Part shown: piece after piece, positions 8,176 through 17,293 of the stretch
Numbering within the stretch: position 1 is the stretch's first letter
Layout: the number at the start of each line of letters is the position of its first letter
NCBI RefSeq assembly: GCF_013340305.1
Contig: NZ_BLVP01000001.1
Coordinates: 186,001 to 250,000 of the forward strand
Length of the DNA: 64,000 nt
Reading direction: 5' to 3'
Source: Desulfovibrio psychrotolerans
GTDB lineage: Bacteria; Desulfobacterota; Desulfovibrionia; Desulfovibrionales; Desulfovibrionaceae
The notes under the pieces: model-generated
Seen by the model: only the letters and a program-made list of their open reading frames with translations
Database searches by the model: none
Told to the model about the DNA's origin: nothing
Program-made: the position numbers and the translations under genes

Positions 8176-9285
8176 GTGTCCCTGCTGAAACGCTTCTGCA
8201 ACGGTTTGCTGTGCGGCAAGAAAGAACACACCATTCTTTCGCCCGTTATGGGCACGCCCCCCGGTGAACGAGACACCAAGGCCGCCATCAGCGAGCTTTC
8301 ACGGGCCGTGCGCAACGACCCGGATGCGGTGGAGCTCTATCTGGCCCTTGGCAACCTTTACCGCGCGCAGGGCGAGATTGAGCGGGCCGTCCAAATCAGA
8401 AGCAACCTCATAGTCCGTCCGGGTCTTGACGATGCGTTCAAGGCCCGCGCGTATTTTGAGCTGGGCCACGATTACAAACGCGGCGGGTTTATGGATCGCG
8501 CCATGCAAGCCTTTGAACAGGCACGCAAATTCGGTGGCGACACGGAAGACCTTATCCAATCCATGGCCCGTCTCCAAGCGCAGACGGGCAACTTTCTGAG
8601 CGCCTCTGCCCTGTATGACAAGCTGGGGCACCGTGTGGCGCAGGCGCATTACATGGTACGCCATGCAGAGGAGCGGCACGCCACGGGCACCGTGGCAGAA
8701 AGCCGCAAGCTGCTGCGCAAAGCCCTGAAGGTATACGGAGGCTCGGTGGAGGCGTGGCTTGCCCTCATCTCACTTGCCACGGTCGACCGGGACTGGGACA
8801 AGACAGGGACTCTGCTCAACGAGGCTCTGCGTGCCGTGCCCCCTTCCATCCGCTTCCTGCTGCTGGAAGGCATGCTCGGCTTCACTCCCGGCAACGATGA
8901 TCCTTTGCACTTTACCGCCAGCCTCTGCAAAACCGTTGTTCCCGTGCTTGAAGCGCAGGAGCCGGAACTCATCCTGCAATATTACGGGGCCCTCTTCCTG
9001 CTGCGCTGCGGCAACCCTGAAGAGGCAAACGCATGGCTTGCCAAGACCATGGTCCTGTGTCCGGATTTCTGGGCAGCCCGGCTGGAACTGCTCGGCCTGA
9101 CCATGGGTGATCAGCCACTGTCTCCGGTTTTCCGTAACCATCTGAGTTTTTTTGTGGAACAGGCCAGACACGTTAAGCGGTTTGTTTGCAGCAACTGCGG
9201 TATCCGGCTGGAGCATACATTCTATCATTGCCCAAAGTGCCGAAGCTGGCACAGCGCAGCCTTCCGGGTATCCTTGAAGGATTAG
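8176..9285 (+). CDS. lapB: LapB-like TPR protein with C-terminal zinc ribbon
   Basis: 369 aa, GTG start. Several TPR helices fill residues 30-330 and the C-terminus carries a rubredoxin-like metal site (CSNCG then CPKC, about 339-358) ending in SWHSAAF, the hallmark of LapB/YciM. In E. coli this protein recruits LpxC to FtsH and balances LPS with phospholipid synthesis. There, LapB has its own N-terminal membrane anchor; here the N-terminus is short and only weakly hydrophobic, so contact with LapA may provide membrane placement (inference). It directly follows lapA. Confidence 0.85.
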   Translation: MSLLKRFCNGLLCGKKEHTILSPVMGTPPGERDTKAAISELSRAVRNDPDAVELYLALGNLYRAQGEIERAVQIRSNLIVRPGLDDAFKARAYFELGHDYKRGGFMDRAMQAFEQARKFGGDTEDLIQSMARLQAQTGNFLSASALYDKLGHRVAQAHYMVRHAEERHATGTVAESRKLLRKALKVYGGSVEAWLALISLATVDRDWDKTGTLLNEALRAVPPSIRFLLLEGMLGFTPGNDDPLHFTASLCKTVVPVLEAQEPELILQYYGALFLLRCGNPEEANAWLAKTMVLCPDFWAARLELLGLTMGDQPLSPVFRNHLSFFVEQARHVKRFVCSNCGIRLEHTFYHCPKCRSWHSAAFRVSLKD

Positions 9286-9411
9286 ACCGCCGCGCATGGC
9301 TCCCGCGCCTCCGGCAACCGGGTCTGGACCTCGGCACAGCGTTTGTTGGACAATTGGACATTCCAATTTTCCGTATTCATATCAACACATTCCCACAGAA
9401 CAAAACCGAAG

Positions 9412-12132
9412 ATGAACACCCCCGAGCAGCCCAAACTGACTCCCATGTTCGAGCAGTACCTTCAGATTAAGGAAGACTATAAAGACTGCCTGCTCTTCTA
9501 CCGCATGGGCGACTTCTACGAACTGTTCTTTGAGGACGCCGAAATTGCGGCGCGCGACCTGCAAATTACCCTTACCAGCCGCTCCAGCCCTAACGCGGAC
9601 TACCGCATACCCATGTGCGGCGTTCCCTACCATGCTGCGGAAACCTATCTGCCCCAGCTCCTTGAAAAGGGACACAAGGTGGCCATATGCGAACAGATAG
9701 AAGACCCGCGTGAAGCCAAGGGGCTGGTAAAACGTGCGGTGAAGCGCGTTCTTACTCCCGGCACGGTTGTGGAAGACGCCAACCTGACCGCCAAAGGACA
9801 CAATTTTCTTGCCGCCCTGTTCTGGGACGAAGCGACAGGCAGCGGCGGCCTTGCATGGGTGGACTATTCCACAGGTGAATGGTCGGGCCTTGCGTTGAAC
9901 AAGCTGAGCGAATTATGGCAGTGGACACAGAAAATGGGGCCCCGTGAGCTGCTGCTGCCTGATACGGTCACACCACCGCCCTCTTTTGCCCTGACAGACA
10001 CCCATGTGAACCGCATGCCCGCCCGCCCCGCATTTGACCACGCGGCAGCCAGAGACAGGATACTCAACGCCCAGAAGGTTTCCGACCTTTCCGTGCTGGG
10101 GCTGGAAAGTCATAAGGAACTCACCCGCGCCTGCGGTGCGCTGCTCGCCTACATCTCACAGACCCAGAAGCAGGAACTGACCCACCTTGGACAATTCAAA
10201 CCGCTGAATCTGGGCAAGCACCTCATTCTTGACGAAATAACCGAACGCAATCTGGAGATATTCCGCAGGCTGGATGGCAAGAAGGGACTGGGCACCCTGT
10301 GGCATGTGCTGGACAGGACCCAAACCCCTATGGGGGGACGGTTGCTGGAAGAACGCCTGCGCCACCCGTGGCGTGACATAGGCCCCATTACGGAAACGCA
10401 GGATGCGGTGCAGCACTTTTACGAGCGCGACGCCATGCGCGCTGCATTTCGCGACAAACTGCGCGAAATGAGCGACATGGAGCGGCTCATCACACGCATT
10501 CAGCTTAACCGGGCCACTCCCAAGGACTTTATCGCCCTGCGCAACAGCCTCGCCACGCTGCCGGACATCCGCGCCACACTGGAGCAGCCGGACCACACGG
10601 TAGGCTACCCCACGGCGGACGAGGCCCAGTTGCTGAACGCCCCGGAGTTTCTGCAAAAACTTCTTAAGAACTGGGATGATCTGGATGATTACCGCTCTTT
10701 GCTCACACGCGCCCTCACCGACAATCCGCCGCACCTGCTCACGGAAGGCGGCCTGTTCAAGCCCGGCTTCAACGAAGAACTGGACGAGCTCATTGAGCTG
10801 ACGGAACATGGCGAGTCGCGTCTGGAGGAATTGCTCGGGGAAGAGCAGCGTTCCAGCGGCATCCAGAAAATGAAGCTCAAATACAACCGCGTGTTCGGGT
10901 ACTTCTTCGATGTGCCCAACTCCGCAAAGGATGCGGTGCCGGAGCATTTCATCAGGCGGCAGACCCTTGCCAACGCTGAACGGTACACCACCCCCCGGCT
11001 CAAGGAGCTGGAAGAAAAGCTGCTGGCCGCCTCTGATAAGCGCAAGAGCCTGGAGTACAAGCTCTTTCTCGCCCTGCGGGAAACCGTGGCCGAGGCGCGG
11101 CCCCGCATTCTCTTCATGGCTGACATCATTGCCTGCCTGGACTATTGGCAGGGACTTGCCGAAACAGCCCGCAAATGGAACTGGACCAGACCCGAACTGC
11201 ACACCGGGCGTGAAATTATCATCACAGAAGGTCGTCATCCTGTGGTGGAGGCGGTTCAGGGCACTGCCAACTTCATTCCCAACGATCTGCGCATGGATGA
11301 CCGCCGCCAGATACTGCTTATTACCGGACCGAACATGGCCGGTAAATCCACCGTGCTCCGCCAAAGCGCCATCATCTGCATTCTTGCCCAGATCGGCTCC
11401 TTCGTCCCTGCGCGCGAAGCCCGTATCGGTGTGGCCGACCGCATTTTCTCCCGCGTGGGCGCATCGGACAATCTGGCGCAGGGGCAGTCCACCTTTATGG
11501 TGGAAATGACTGAAACGGCGCGCATTCTTCGTCAGGCAGGCAAACGCAGCCTCGTCATCCTTGATGAGATAGGGCGCGGCACATCCACATTCGACGGCCT
11601 TTCCCTTGCATGGGCGGTAGTGGAGGAGCTGGCGCGCCGCGCGGATGGCATCCGCACCCTCTTCGCCACCCATTATCACGAGCTTACAGCGCTGGAAGGC
11701 CGTATTCCCGGCGTGCACAACATGAACATTGCCATACGCGAATGGAACGGCGAAATAGTGTTTCTGCGCCGCCTTGTGCCCGGCCCTTCCGACAGAAGCT
11801 ATGGTATAGAGGTGGCCAAACTGGCCGGAGTTCCCGGCCCCGTGGTGCGCCGAGCCAAGGAGATTCTGGCCGATCTGGAACGCAAGGCAAAGGCCTCGGG
11901 CCGGCACACGGTATCTGCTCCCCCTGCGCAGCCCGCGTTGCCCGGACTGCCCCTGCCTGAACCGGCTTCCTCCGTGACCACAAAAAAAGATGAACCGCCT
12001 GTGCCTGCGCCCGACCATCCCCTGCTGACGGCACTGCGTGATGTTGATACAAACAATATGACCCCTCTGGACGCGCTCAAGCGCATCACCGAATGGAAGA
12101 TGCTCTGGGGCGAAAACAAAAGCGAGGCATGA
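9412..12132 (+). CDS. mutS: DNA mismatch repair protein MutS
   Basis: 906 aa. The mismatch-binding domain shows the canonical FYRMGDFYELF near residue 29, whose Phe wedges at mispairs. The ATPase domain has the Walker A GPNMAGKST near 642 and Walker B region DEIGRGTSTFDG near 720. A Pro-rich linker (about 860-895) leads to the C-terminal oligomerisation segment. I took the ATG at 9412 because the conserved N-terminus LTPMFEQYL follows at once; the earlier in-frame ATG at 9343 adds 23 residues without family character. It overlaps no neighbour and is one base from the following lipoprotein gene. Confidence 0.95.
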   Translation: MNTPEQPKLTPMFEQYLQIKEDYKDCLLFYRMGDFYELFFEDAEIAARDLQITLTSRSSPNADYRIPMCGVPYHAAETYLPQLLEKGHKVAICEQIEDPREAKGLVKRAVKRVLTPGTVVEDANLTAKGHNFLAALFWDEATGSGGLAWVDYSTGEWSGLALNKLSELWQWTQKMGPRELLLPDTVTPPPSFALTDTHVNRMPARPAFDHAAARDRILNAQKVSDLSVLGLESHKELTRACGALLAYISQTQKQELTHLGQFKPLNLGKHLILDEITERNLEIFRRLDGKKGLGTLWHVLDRTQTPMGGRLLEERLRHPWRDIGPITETQDAVQHFYERDAMRAAFRDKLREMSDMERLITRIQLNRATPKDFIALRNSLATLPDIRATLEQPDHTVGYPTADEAQLLNAPEFLQKLLKNWDDLDDYRSLLTRALTDNPPHLLTEGGLFKPGFNEELDELIELTEHGESRLEELLGEEQRSSGIQKMKLKYNRVFGYFFDVPNSAKDAVPEHFIRRQTLANAERYTTPRLKELEEKLLAASDKRKSLEYKLFLALRETVAEARPRILFMADIIACLDYWQGLAETARKWNWTRPELHTGREIIITEGRHPVVEAVQGTANFIPNDLRMDDRRQILLITGPNMAGKSTVLRQSAIICILAQIGSFVPAREARIGVADRIFSRVGASDNLAQGQSTFMVEMTETARILRQAGKRSLVILDEIGRGTSTFDGLSLAWAVVEELARRADGIRTLFATHYHELTALEGRIPGVHNMNIAIREWNGEIVFLRRLVPGPSDRSYGIEVAKLAGVPGPVVRRAKEILADLERKAKASGRHTVSAPPAQPALPGLPLPEPASSVTTKKDEPPVPAPDHPLLTALRDVDTNNMTPLDALKRITEWKMLWGENKSEA

Positions 12133-12133
12133 G

Positions 12134-12613
12134 ATGCATGGCACACTGATTCCGCGTACACTGCTGCGCGGCCTTTTTCGTACGGGCCTGCTTTTACTGC
12201 TTTCGGCCCTTGCCCTTTCCCTGCTCGCAGGCTGCGGAAAACGCGGCTGGCCGCAACCCAAAAACAAGGACGGCGCTTTTAAATGGCAGCGCGCCATGGC
12301 CCAGCCGGAAGGTGACTGCCTGCGGATTGATGCTGCCTTGGAAGGCAACCTGCGCAATGTGGACTACATTGCTCTGGAGTTGCAGACCGCCGGTACAGCG
12401 GACGATTGCCCCACCTGCCCCTTTGCTCCCAACGAGCGGGCGGAATTTGCTCCGGAGCAACTTGGCATAAGCGCCACCAACGGTGCTTTCCGGCTGCTAC
12501 ATTGCCCTGCGCGCGAGTCTTCGGCCTACCGCTGGCGCCTGATCGGGGTGAATGTTCGTACCGGACTTGAGCACGCAGTCTCTTCCGTTCGCGCCGTGGA
12601 TATGGCAGAGTAG
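12134..12613 (+). CDS. Small lipoprotein between mutS and lysA
   Basis: 159 aa. A basic start and hydrophobic helix (about 12-32) lead to the lipobox LLAGC, so it is exported and lipidated. The mature start CGKRGWPQPK resembles the CGxxGPL-type start of the small lipoprotein LptM (YifL) that sits by lysine/DAP genes in other bacteria, but the rest is longer and unlike it. Two cysteine pairs (DDCPTC and a later C) may form disulfides. It starts one base after mutS ends and 26 bases precede lysA, so it is probably in that operon. Function unknown. Confidence 0.8.
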   Translation: MHGTLIPRTLLRGLFRTGLLLLLSALALSLLAGCGKRGWPQPKNKDGAFKWQRAMAQPEGDCLRIDAALEGNLRNVDYIALELQTAGTADDCPTCPFAPNERAEFAPEQLGISATNGAFRLLHCPARESSAYRWRLIGVNVRTGLEHAVSSVRAVDMAE

Positions 12614-12639
12614 CTCTATTCATACCGCAAGGAGTACGC

Positions 12640-13881
12640 ATGCATCATTTTGAATACCGCCACAACGAACTTCACGCCGAAGACATCCCTGTCCGGCAGC
12701 TCGCTGCGGAATACGGCACTCCGCTGTATGTATACTCATCCGCAACGCTTACCCATCATTTTCAGGCGTTTGATTCCGCGTTTGGCACGCCTCACCTCAC
12801 CTGCTATTCCGTAAAGGCCTGCTCCAATATTGCCATTCTCCGGCTTCTCGGTGCGCTTGGTGCCGGGGTGGATATCGTTTCCGGCGGGGAACTGCACCGC
12901 GCGCTCAAGGCGGGCATTGCGGCGGAGCGCATCGTCTATTCCGGTGTAGGCAAAAAGCGAGAAGAAATCCGGCAAGCCCTGCAGGCGGGCATACTCATGT
13001 TCAACGTGGAATCCATGCAGGAACTGGAGAGCATAAACGCCGTGGCCCGGGAAATGGAAACGGTGGCGCGCATTTCCATACGGATAAATCCGGATGTGGA
13101 CCCCAAGACCCATCCGTATATTTCCACCGGCCTGAAAAAGAACAAGTTCGGTCTGGACCTCATACAGGCACGCGCGGCATACAGGCGTGCCAGCGAACTG
13201 GACTGCATCGAACCTGTGGGCATTGACTGCCATATCGGGTCGCAGCTCACAAGCCTTGCGCCCTTTCTGGAAGCGCTGGACAGGGTACTGCTGTTCTGCT
13301 CCTCCCTGCGGGACGAAGGCATTCAGCTGCGCTATCTGGACCTTGGAGGCGGGCTGGGCATTCCCTACAACGAGGAAGATCCGCCCCATCCGGCGGAATA
13401 CGGCAATGCTCTTACGGAGCGCCTGCACGGAACGGATATTACGCTCATTCTGGAACCCGGCCGGGTCATCGCGGGCAATGCGGGCATTCTTGTCACAAAG
13501 GTTATCTACACCAAGGAAACGCCGGGCAAGAACTTTGTCATAGTGGACGCCGCCATGAACGACCTTGTGCGTCCCTCGCTCTACCAGTCCTATCACCGCA
13601 TCGCCGAGGTTTCCCCTCAGGGACGCAAGAGCCGCGCAGTAGATGTGGTGGGCCCCATCTGCGAATCGGGTGATTTTCTGGCTCAGGACCGGGCGTTTCC
13701 GGAAGTACGGCAGGAGGAACTGCTCGTGCTTTTCTCCGCAGGTGCCTACGGTTTTTCCATGAGTTCCCAGTACAACTCGCGCCCGCGCGCGGCGGAAGTG
13801 CTGGTCTGCGGCAACACCAGTACGCTTATCCGGCGCAGGGAGACCTATGACGACCTGACAGCACTTGAGGAGAATGCGTAA
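12640..13881 (+). CDS. lysA: Diaminopimelate decarboxylase
   Basis: 413 aa fold type III PLP enzyme making L-lysine from meso-diaminopimelate. The PLP lysine is K59 (YSVKAC); DVVSGGE-like and HIGSQ motifs, the glycine-rich phosphate loop LGGGLGIPY, EPGR, and CESGDFLA with the catalytic cysteine are all present. YGFSMSSQYNSRPR near the end is typical. GGAG precedes the ATG. It completes the lysine pathway begun by dapL at the left of the window. Confidence 0.95.
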   Translation: MHHFEYRHNELHAEDIPVRQLAAEYGTPLYVYSSATLTHHFQAFDSAFGTPHLTCYSVKACSNIAILRLLGALGAGVDIVSGGELHRALKAGIAAERIVYSGVGKKREEIRQALQAGILMFNVESMQELESINAVAREMETVARISIRINPDVDPKTHPYISTGLKKNKFGLDLIQARAAYRRASELDCIEPVGIDCHIGSQLTSLAPFLEALDRVLLFCSSLRDEGIQLRYLDLGGGLGIPYNEEDPPHPAEYGNALTERLHGTDITLILEPGRVIAGNAGILVTKVIYTKETPGKNFVIVDAAMNDLVRPSLYQSYHRIAEVSPQGRKSRAVDVVGPICESGDFLAQDRAFPEVRQEELLVLFSAGAYGFSMSSQYNSRPRAAEVLVCGNTSTLIRRRETYDDLTALEENA

Positions 13882-13902
13882 AAATCTCTTCAAAAATCTC
13901 TT
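13880..13902. promoter_or_regulatory. Perfect 11-bp direct repeat before the S24 repressor gene
   Basis: Two identical copies of AAAAATCTCTT (13880-13890 and 13892-13902) start at the lysA stop and lie 60-80 bases before the S24 regulator's ATG, with a 12-bp period. A TTGACT hexamer follows at 13912-13917. Placement suggests an operator or a bent promoter-upstream element for the regulator gene. Confidence 0.45.
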
Positions 13903-13961
13903 GCCATGCCTGTTGACTTTTGTTTATATGCAGCAACACGACAATGAGGAAGAGGAACAGC

Positions 13962-14708
13962 ATGGCCCCGATTGACTTCCACGCCTTCTTCCGTCGCCTT
14001 GCCAAGGCCACGGATATACAGAGCCAGCAGGATCTTGCCAAGGCGCTTGGGGTTAACCGCTCGGCCATCACGCAGGCGAAACGCCGGAACGCCATTCCGC
14101 AGAAATGGGTTCTTGCCCTCTCCCGCCAGTGCATCCTTAATGCAGACTGGCTGGAGTTTGGTACTGGCCCCATGCGCCCGGTTCACAATGGTGCTCCGAC
14201 GCAGGATGATGCCTCGCCCGTTTCTCCTCTTCCGTCCGGGAGTTCCGCCGCACGCATGATTGCCGCTGATACGGAGACGGCAGCCCGGCCAGTGTTTTCC
14301 GTGTTTCCCGTACCCAAAGTCCATGCCCGCCTGTGCGCCGGGGGTGGCTCCTTTGAGGTGGAAGCCGCCGTGGCGGATCACCATATCTTCCGGGAAGACT
14401 GGCTTGCCAGAAAAGGCAAGCCGGGCAGCATGGTCCTTATGGATGTGTTCGGCAACAGCATGGAGCCGGAAATTCGTGAAGGAGACATGGTGCTGGTGGA
14501 CCAATCGCAGCGGGATATTTACGCAGGCTCCATCTACGCTGTGGGATTTGAAGATGCGGTCATGGTCAAACGGCTGGAGCGCAAGCCCGGCGAGGTGCTG
14601 CTGCACAGCGACAACCCGGACTACTCTCCGGTGACCATACGCGGCGATGAGCTGGAAACCTTTCGGGTGATCGGCCGTATTGTCTGGATAAGCCGGGAAT
14701 ACCGGTAG
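13962..14708 (+). CDS. CI/LexA-like repressor with S24 autocleavage domain
   Basis: 248 aa. An N-terminal XRE-type helix-turn-helix (about 8-45, QQDLAKALGVNRSAITQA) joins to a peptidase S24 domain. The likely cleavage bond is A126-G127 (CAGGG), the nucleophile S166 (GNSMEPE) and the general base K203 (VMVKRLE). This is the architecture of phage CI-like repressors and of SOS-type regulators that self-cleave with RecA. No phage genes surround it, so it looks like a resident host regulator. GAGGAACAGC precedes the chosen ATG; longer in-frame starts exist at 13920 (TTG) and 13944. Targets are unknown; the repeat at 13880-13902 could be autoregulatory. Confidence 0.85.
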   Translation: MAPIDFHAFFRRLAKATDIQSQQDLAKALGVNRSAITQAKRRNAIPQKWVLALSRQCILNADWLEFGTGPMRPVHNGAPTQDDASPVSPLPSGSSAARMIAADTETAARPVFSVFPVPKVHARLCAGGGSFEVEAAVADHHIFREDWLARKGKPGSMVLMDVFGNSMEPEIREGDMVLVDQSQRDIYAGSIYAVGFEDAVMVKRLERKPGEVLLHSDNPDYSPVTIRGDELETFRVIGRIVWISREYR

Positions 14709-14819
14709 CGACAACCGTGCCCCTTCAGTGTGCTTTCTGACACTGTTTGACAGGACATGCGGGGATATTGAAGGCTTGCGGAATGACTCGCAGGCAGAAA
14801 ATAAACGTGGTTGAGTTTC

Positions 14820-14840
14820 AGGGCATCTGCCCTTTTTCTT
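14820..14840 (+). terminator. Short rho-independent terminator
   Basis: AGGGCA-TC-TGCCCT hairpin (14820-14833) followed by TTTTCTT, placed after the S24 regulator gene and before the small zinc-ribbon gene. Confidence 0.6.
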
Positions 14841-14890
14841 GCAACCTTATGTTAACTTTAATAAACAATGTTCACAAAAGGAGAATGGTC

Positions 14891-15052
14891 ATGCAAAAGC
14901 GTTTCTGCACCTGCGGCTTTATGGTGTTGGTGGATTATATCATGCATGCGGACTCCTTTGTCTGCCGGGTATTTTCTGCGGGTGGACACAGGAACCGTAT
15001 GGAGAACTGCCCCTGTTGTGGTCGGCCGCTGGATATTGACTCGCTGCGATAG
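14891..15052 (+). CDS. Tiny zinc-ribbon-like protein
   Basis: 53 aa. AAAGGAG lies eight bases before the ATG. The protein has a CTCG pair near residue 6 and a CPCCG cluster near residue 43, spacing that fits one metal-binding ribbon, with a single Cys between them. It has its own strong terminator at 15173. Not a recognised family; similar Com/zinc-ribbon proteins bind nucleic acids or partner proteins. Confidence 0.6.
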   Translation: MQKRFCTCGFMVLVDYIMHADSFVCRVFSAGGHRNRMENCPCCGRPLDIDSLR

Positions 15053-15172
15053 TGAGCGGCACAGCGCCTCTGCGCCCCCTCTTCGGCATTGTTCCCGGCA
15101 CGGCACCACAGTTTTTCCTGATGTGCCGACCTGTCCGGCTTCCCTCCGGTTTCCCCGGTCGGCTCCTTCCCT

Positions 15173-15215
15173 AACGCGGCTATCCGGTCTGCCCCCGGAT
15201 GCCGCGTTTTTTTTT
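15173..15215 (+). terminator. Strong rho-independent terminator
   Basis: Long GC-rich hairpin (AACGCGGC plus ATCCGG on the left, CCGGAT plus GCCGCGTT on the right, single-base bulge at 15181) followed by a run of nine Ts in the plus direction. It ends the tiny zinc-ribbon transcript. Confidence 0.85.
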
Positions 15216-15231
15216 CAAACAACCTTTCTTT

Positions 15232-16641
15232 CTATTTCAAAGAATCCTTTCGCCCGTACACATCGTCGAAGCGCACAATATCATCTTCTCCGAGATACGT
15301 TCCGGTCTGCACTTCGATAAGCTCCAAAGGAATGCAACCGGGGTTCTCCAGCCTGTGCACCGCACCGACGGGAATATAGGTAGACTGATCTTCCGAGAGC
15401 AGAAGTTCTTTGTCTCCGTTGGTAATCTGCGCGGTTCCCCGTACCACAACCCAGTGCTCCGCACGGTGGTGATGCTTTTGCAGAGAAAGCCGCTGTCCCG
15501 GATTGACCGTGATGCGTTTTACCTGAAAACGATCGGCCTTGTCGGTACTCTCATACGCTCCCCAAGGCCTGTAGACTCTCTTGTGGTGCAGCGACTCATC
15601 ACGGGCCTCTCTGGTCAGGGTATTGGCGATGATCTTCACGTCCTGCACGCGATCCATATCCGCAATCAGAACGGCGTCCGATGTTTCCACCACGGCGATG
15701 CCTTTCAGACCTACAACAGCCACAAGCCGGGACTCAGCATGGACATAGCTGTTCTGCACATCCTCAAGCAGCACATCTCCGCGGCACACGTTCCCCTGCC
15801 CGTCTTTGTTCCCGACTGAATATAACGCTCCCCACGACCCCAGATCGCTCCATCCCGCATCTTCAAGCACCACCATGGCGCAACGGGAGGTCTTTTCCAT
15901 CAGTGCATAATCAATGGAATCCTCAGGACACCCGGCAAACGCGTGCTCATCCAGACGGATAAAATCAAGGTCGGTGGTGCTTTGCTGCAACGCCTGTCCG
16001 CATGCCGCGAGCATTTCCGGAGCATGCGTGCCTAATTCTTCCAGATAGGCGGAGGCGCGGAACAGAAATATACCACTGTTCCAGAAATGACGACCGGAAG
16101 TGACAAACCGTTCCGCAACGTCAGCAGACGGCTTTTCTGCAAACTGCAACACCCTGTATCCGCTCCGCAGAGATTCTCCCCGCTCAAGATATCCGTATCC
16201 TGTCTCCGGTCTTTCGGGAGTAATGCCGAATGTCACCAGATATCCATCGTTTGCCAGTTCCACAGCAGCAGGCAGAACACGCTGAAAAACATCCCCGGAG
16301 AGAAGGTGGTCGGCGGGCATAACCAGCAAAAGAGGGTCTTCTTCCTTGCGCATCAGGGCGCCTACAGTCACAGCGGGAGCGGTGTTTCGCCCCACGGGTT
16401 CCAGAACGATATCCCCGGAAACTCCCATCTGCCGCAGTTGTTCCGCCACAAAGAAGCGATGTTCCGCATTACAGACCACAAGAGGAGGCAGTACCTGCGG
16501 GATGGAACCGGCTCTTTGCACTGTCTGTTGAAAAAGAGTCTTTCCGGTTCCGAAGTCGATATACTGCTTGGGGTACAGCTCGCGGGAAAGGGGCCATAGC
16601 CTGCTCCCTTTGCCTCCGCACAAGATAATGGGCTGAATCAT
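15232..16641 (-). CDS. manC: Mannose-1-phosphate guanylyltransferase / mannose-6-phosphate isomerase
   Basis: 469 aa, the length of bifunctional ManC/AlgA/CpsB. The nucleotidyltransferase signature GGKGSRLWPLSR is at residue 9 and FAEKPSA near 157. The C-terminal cupin isomerase domain (about 355-465) has the metal-site sequence QKHHHRAEHWVVV. It makes GDP-mannose for exopolysaccharide, capsule or O-antigen. Its upstream minus-strand neighbour is an adenylylsulfate kinase gene 55 bases away, so the two may be one operon. Confidence 0.93.
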   Translation of the reverse strand: MIQPIILCGGKGSRLWPLSRELYPKQYIDFGTGKTLFQQTVQRAGSIPQVLPPLVVCNAEHRFFVAEQLRQMGVSGDIVLEPVGRNTAPAVTVGALMRKEEDPLLLVMPADHLLSGDVFQRVLPAAVELANDGYLVTFGITPERPETGYGYLERGESLRSGYRVLQFAEKPSADVAERFVTSGRHFWNSGIFLFRASAYLEELGTHAPEMLAACGQALQQSTTDLDFIRLDEHAFAGCPEDSIDYALMEKTSRCAMVVLEDAGWSDLGSWGALYSVGNKDGQGNVCRGDVLLEDVQNSYVHAESRLVAVVGLKGIAVVETSDAVLIADMDRVQDVKIIANTLTREARDESLHHKRVYRPWGAYESTDKADRFQVKRITVNPGQRLSLQKHHHRAEHWVVVRGTAQITNGDKELLLSEDQSTYIPVGAVHRLENPGCIPLELIEVQTGTYLGEDDIVRFDDVYGRKDSLK

Positions 16642-16696
16642 GCGTGATTACCGGTGTTGGCTGGTGTTGAAAATGTATCCATGATCGCAAAAAAAA

Positions 16697-17293
16697 TCAT
16701 GCCGGAACAACATTCCGTAAAACGTACTGCAGGACAGTATCCACAGATTCTTCCAAAGACAACAAAGCTGTTTCAACAATAAGTGAAGGAGATTCAGGAA
16801 CATCATACGGAGCAGAGATTCCGGTGTAATTCGTAATCTCACCTGCGCGGGCACGTTTGTAATAGCCTTTTACATCTCGTGATTCACAAACATCAAGCGG
16901 GCATGAAACAAAAATTTCGTGATAATCCCGTCCAAGCGCATCACGCACCATCTTCCTGTCCGCCGCCAGCGGCGTGATGAACGCGCAAAGACAAATTGTG
17001 CCGCTCTCTACAAAAAGCTTGGTCACTTCGCCTATTCTGCGGAGATTCTCCGTCCGGTCCTCGGGGGAGAACCCCAGGTTTCGGGAAAGTCCGTGACGTA
17101 CGTTGTCTCCGTCAAAAACAAAAGCCCGCATTCCCAAGTCAAAAAGGCGTTTTTCCACCGCATGGGCAATGGTGGACTTTCCCGAACCGGAAAGCCCCGT
17201 AAACCAGAACACGGCAGCATTATGACTATTGTGCCGTTCCCTGTCCTTTCGGCACACCCAGCCCCGGAACTGGGCGATATTCTTGCATGACAT
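16697..17293 (-). CDS. cysC: Adenylylsulfate (APS) kinase
   Basis: 198 aa, full family length. Walker A GLSGSGKST (about 33-41), DGDNVRHGL, FSPEDRTENLRR and ITNYTGIS-type substrate segments match CysC, which phosphorylates APS to PAPS. Sulfate reducers use APS directly for respiration, so PAPS is needed only for assimilation or sulfotransfer. Its place beside manC suggests sulfated polysaccharide synthesis, though no sulfotransferase gene is seen here (inference). Confidence 0.92.
   Translation of the reverse strand: MSCKNIAQFRGWVCRKDRERHNSHNAAVFWFTGLSGSGKSTIAHAVEKRLFDLGMRAFVFDGDNVRHGLSRNLGFSPEDRTENLRRIGEVTKLFVESGTICLCAFITPLAADRKMVRDALGRDYHEIFVSCPLDVCESRDVKGYYKRARAGEITNYTGISAPYDVPESPSLIVETALLSLEESVDTVLQYVLRNVVPA

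Noticed and set aside
10156-12357. Long minus-strand open frame opposite mutS
   Set aside because: Complement of MutS codons; low-complexity, no start signal, no recognisable domain.
13962-14708. Prophage remnant around the S24 repressor
   Set aside because: No integrase, structural or lysis genes nearby; neighbours are lysA and a small zinc-ribbon gene.
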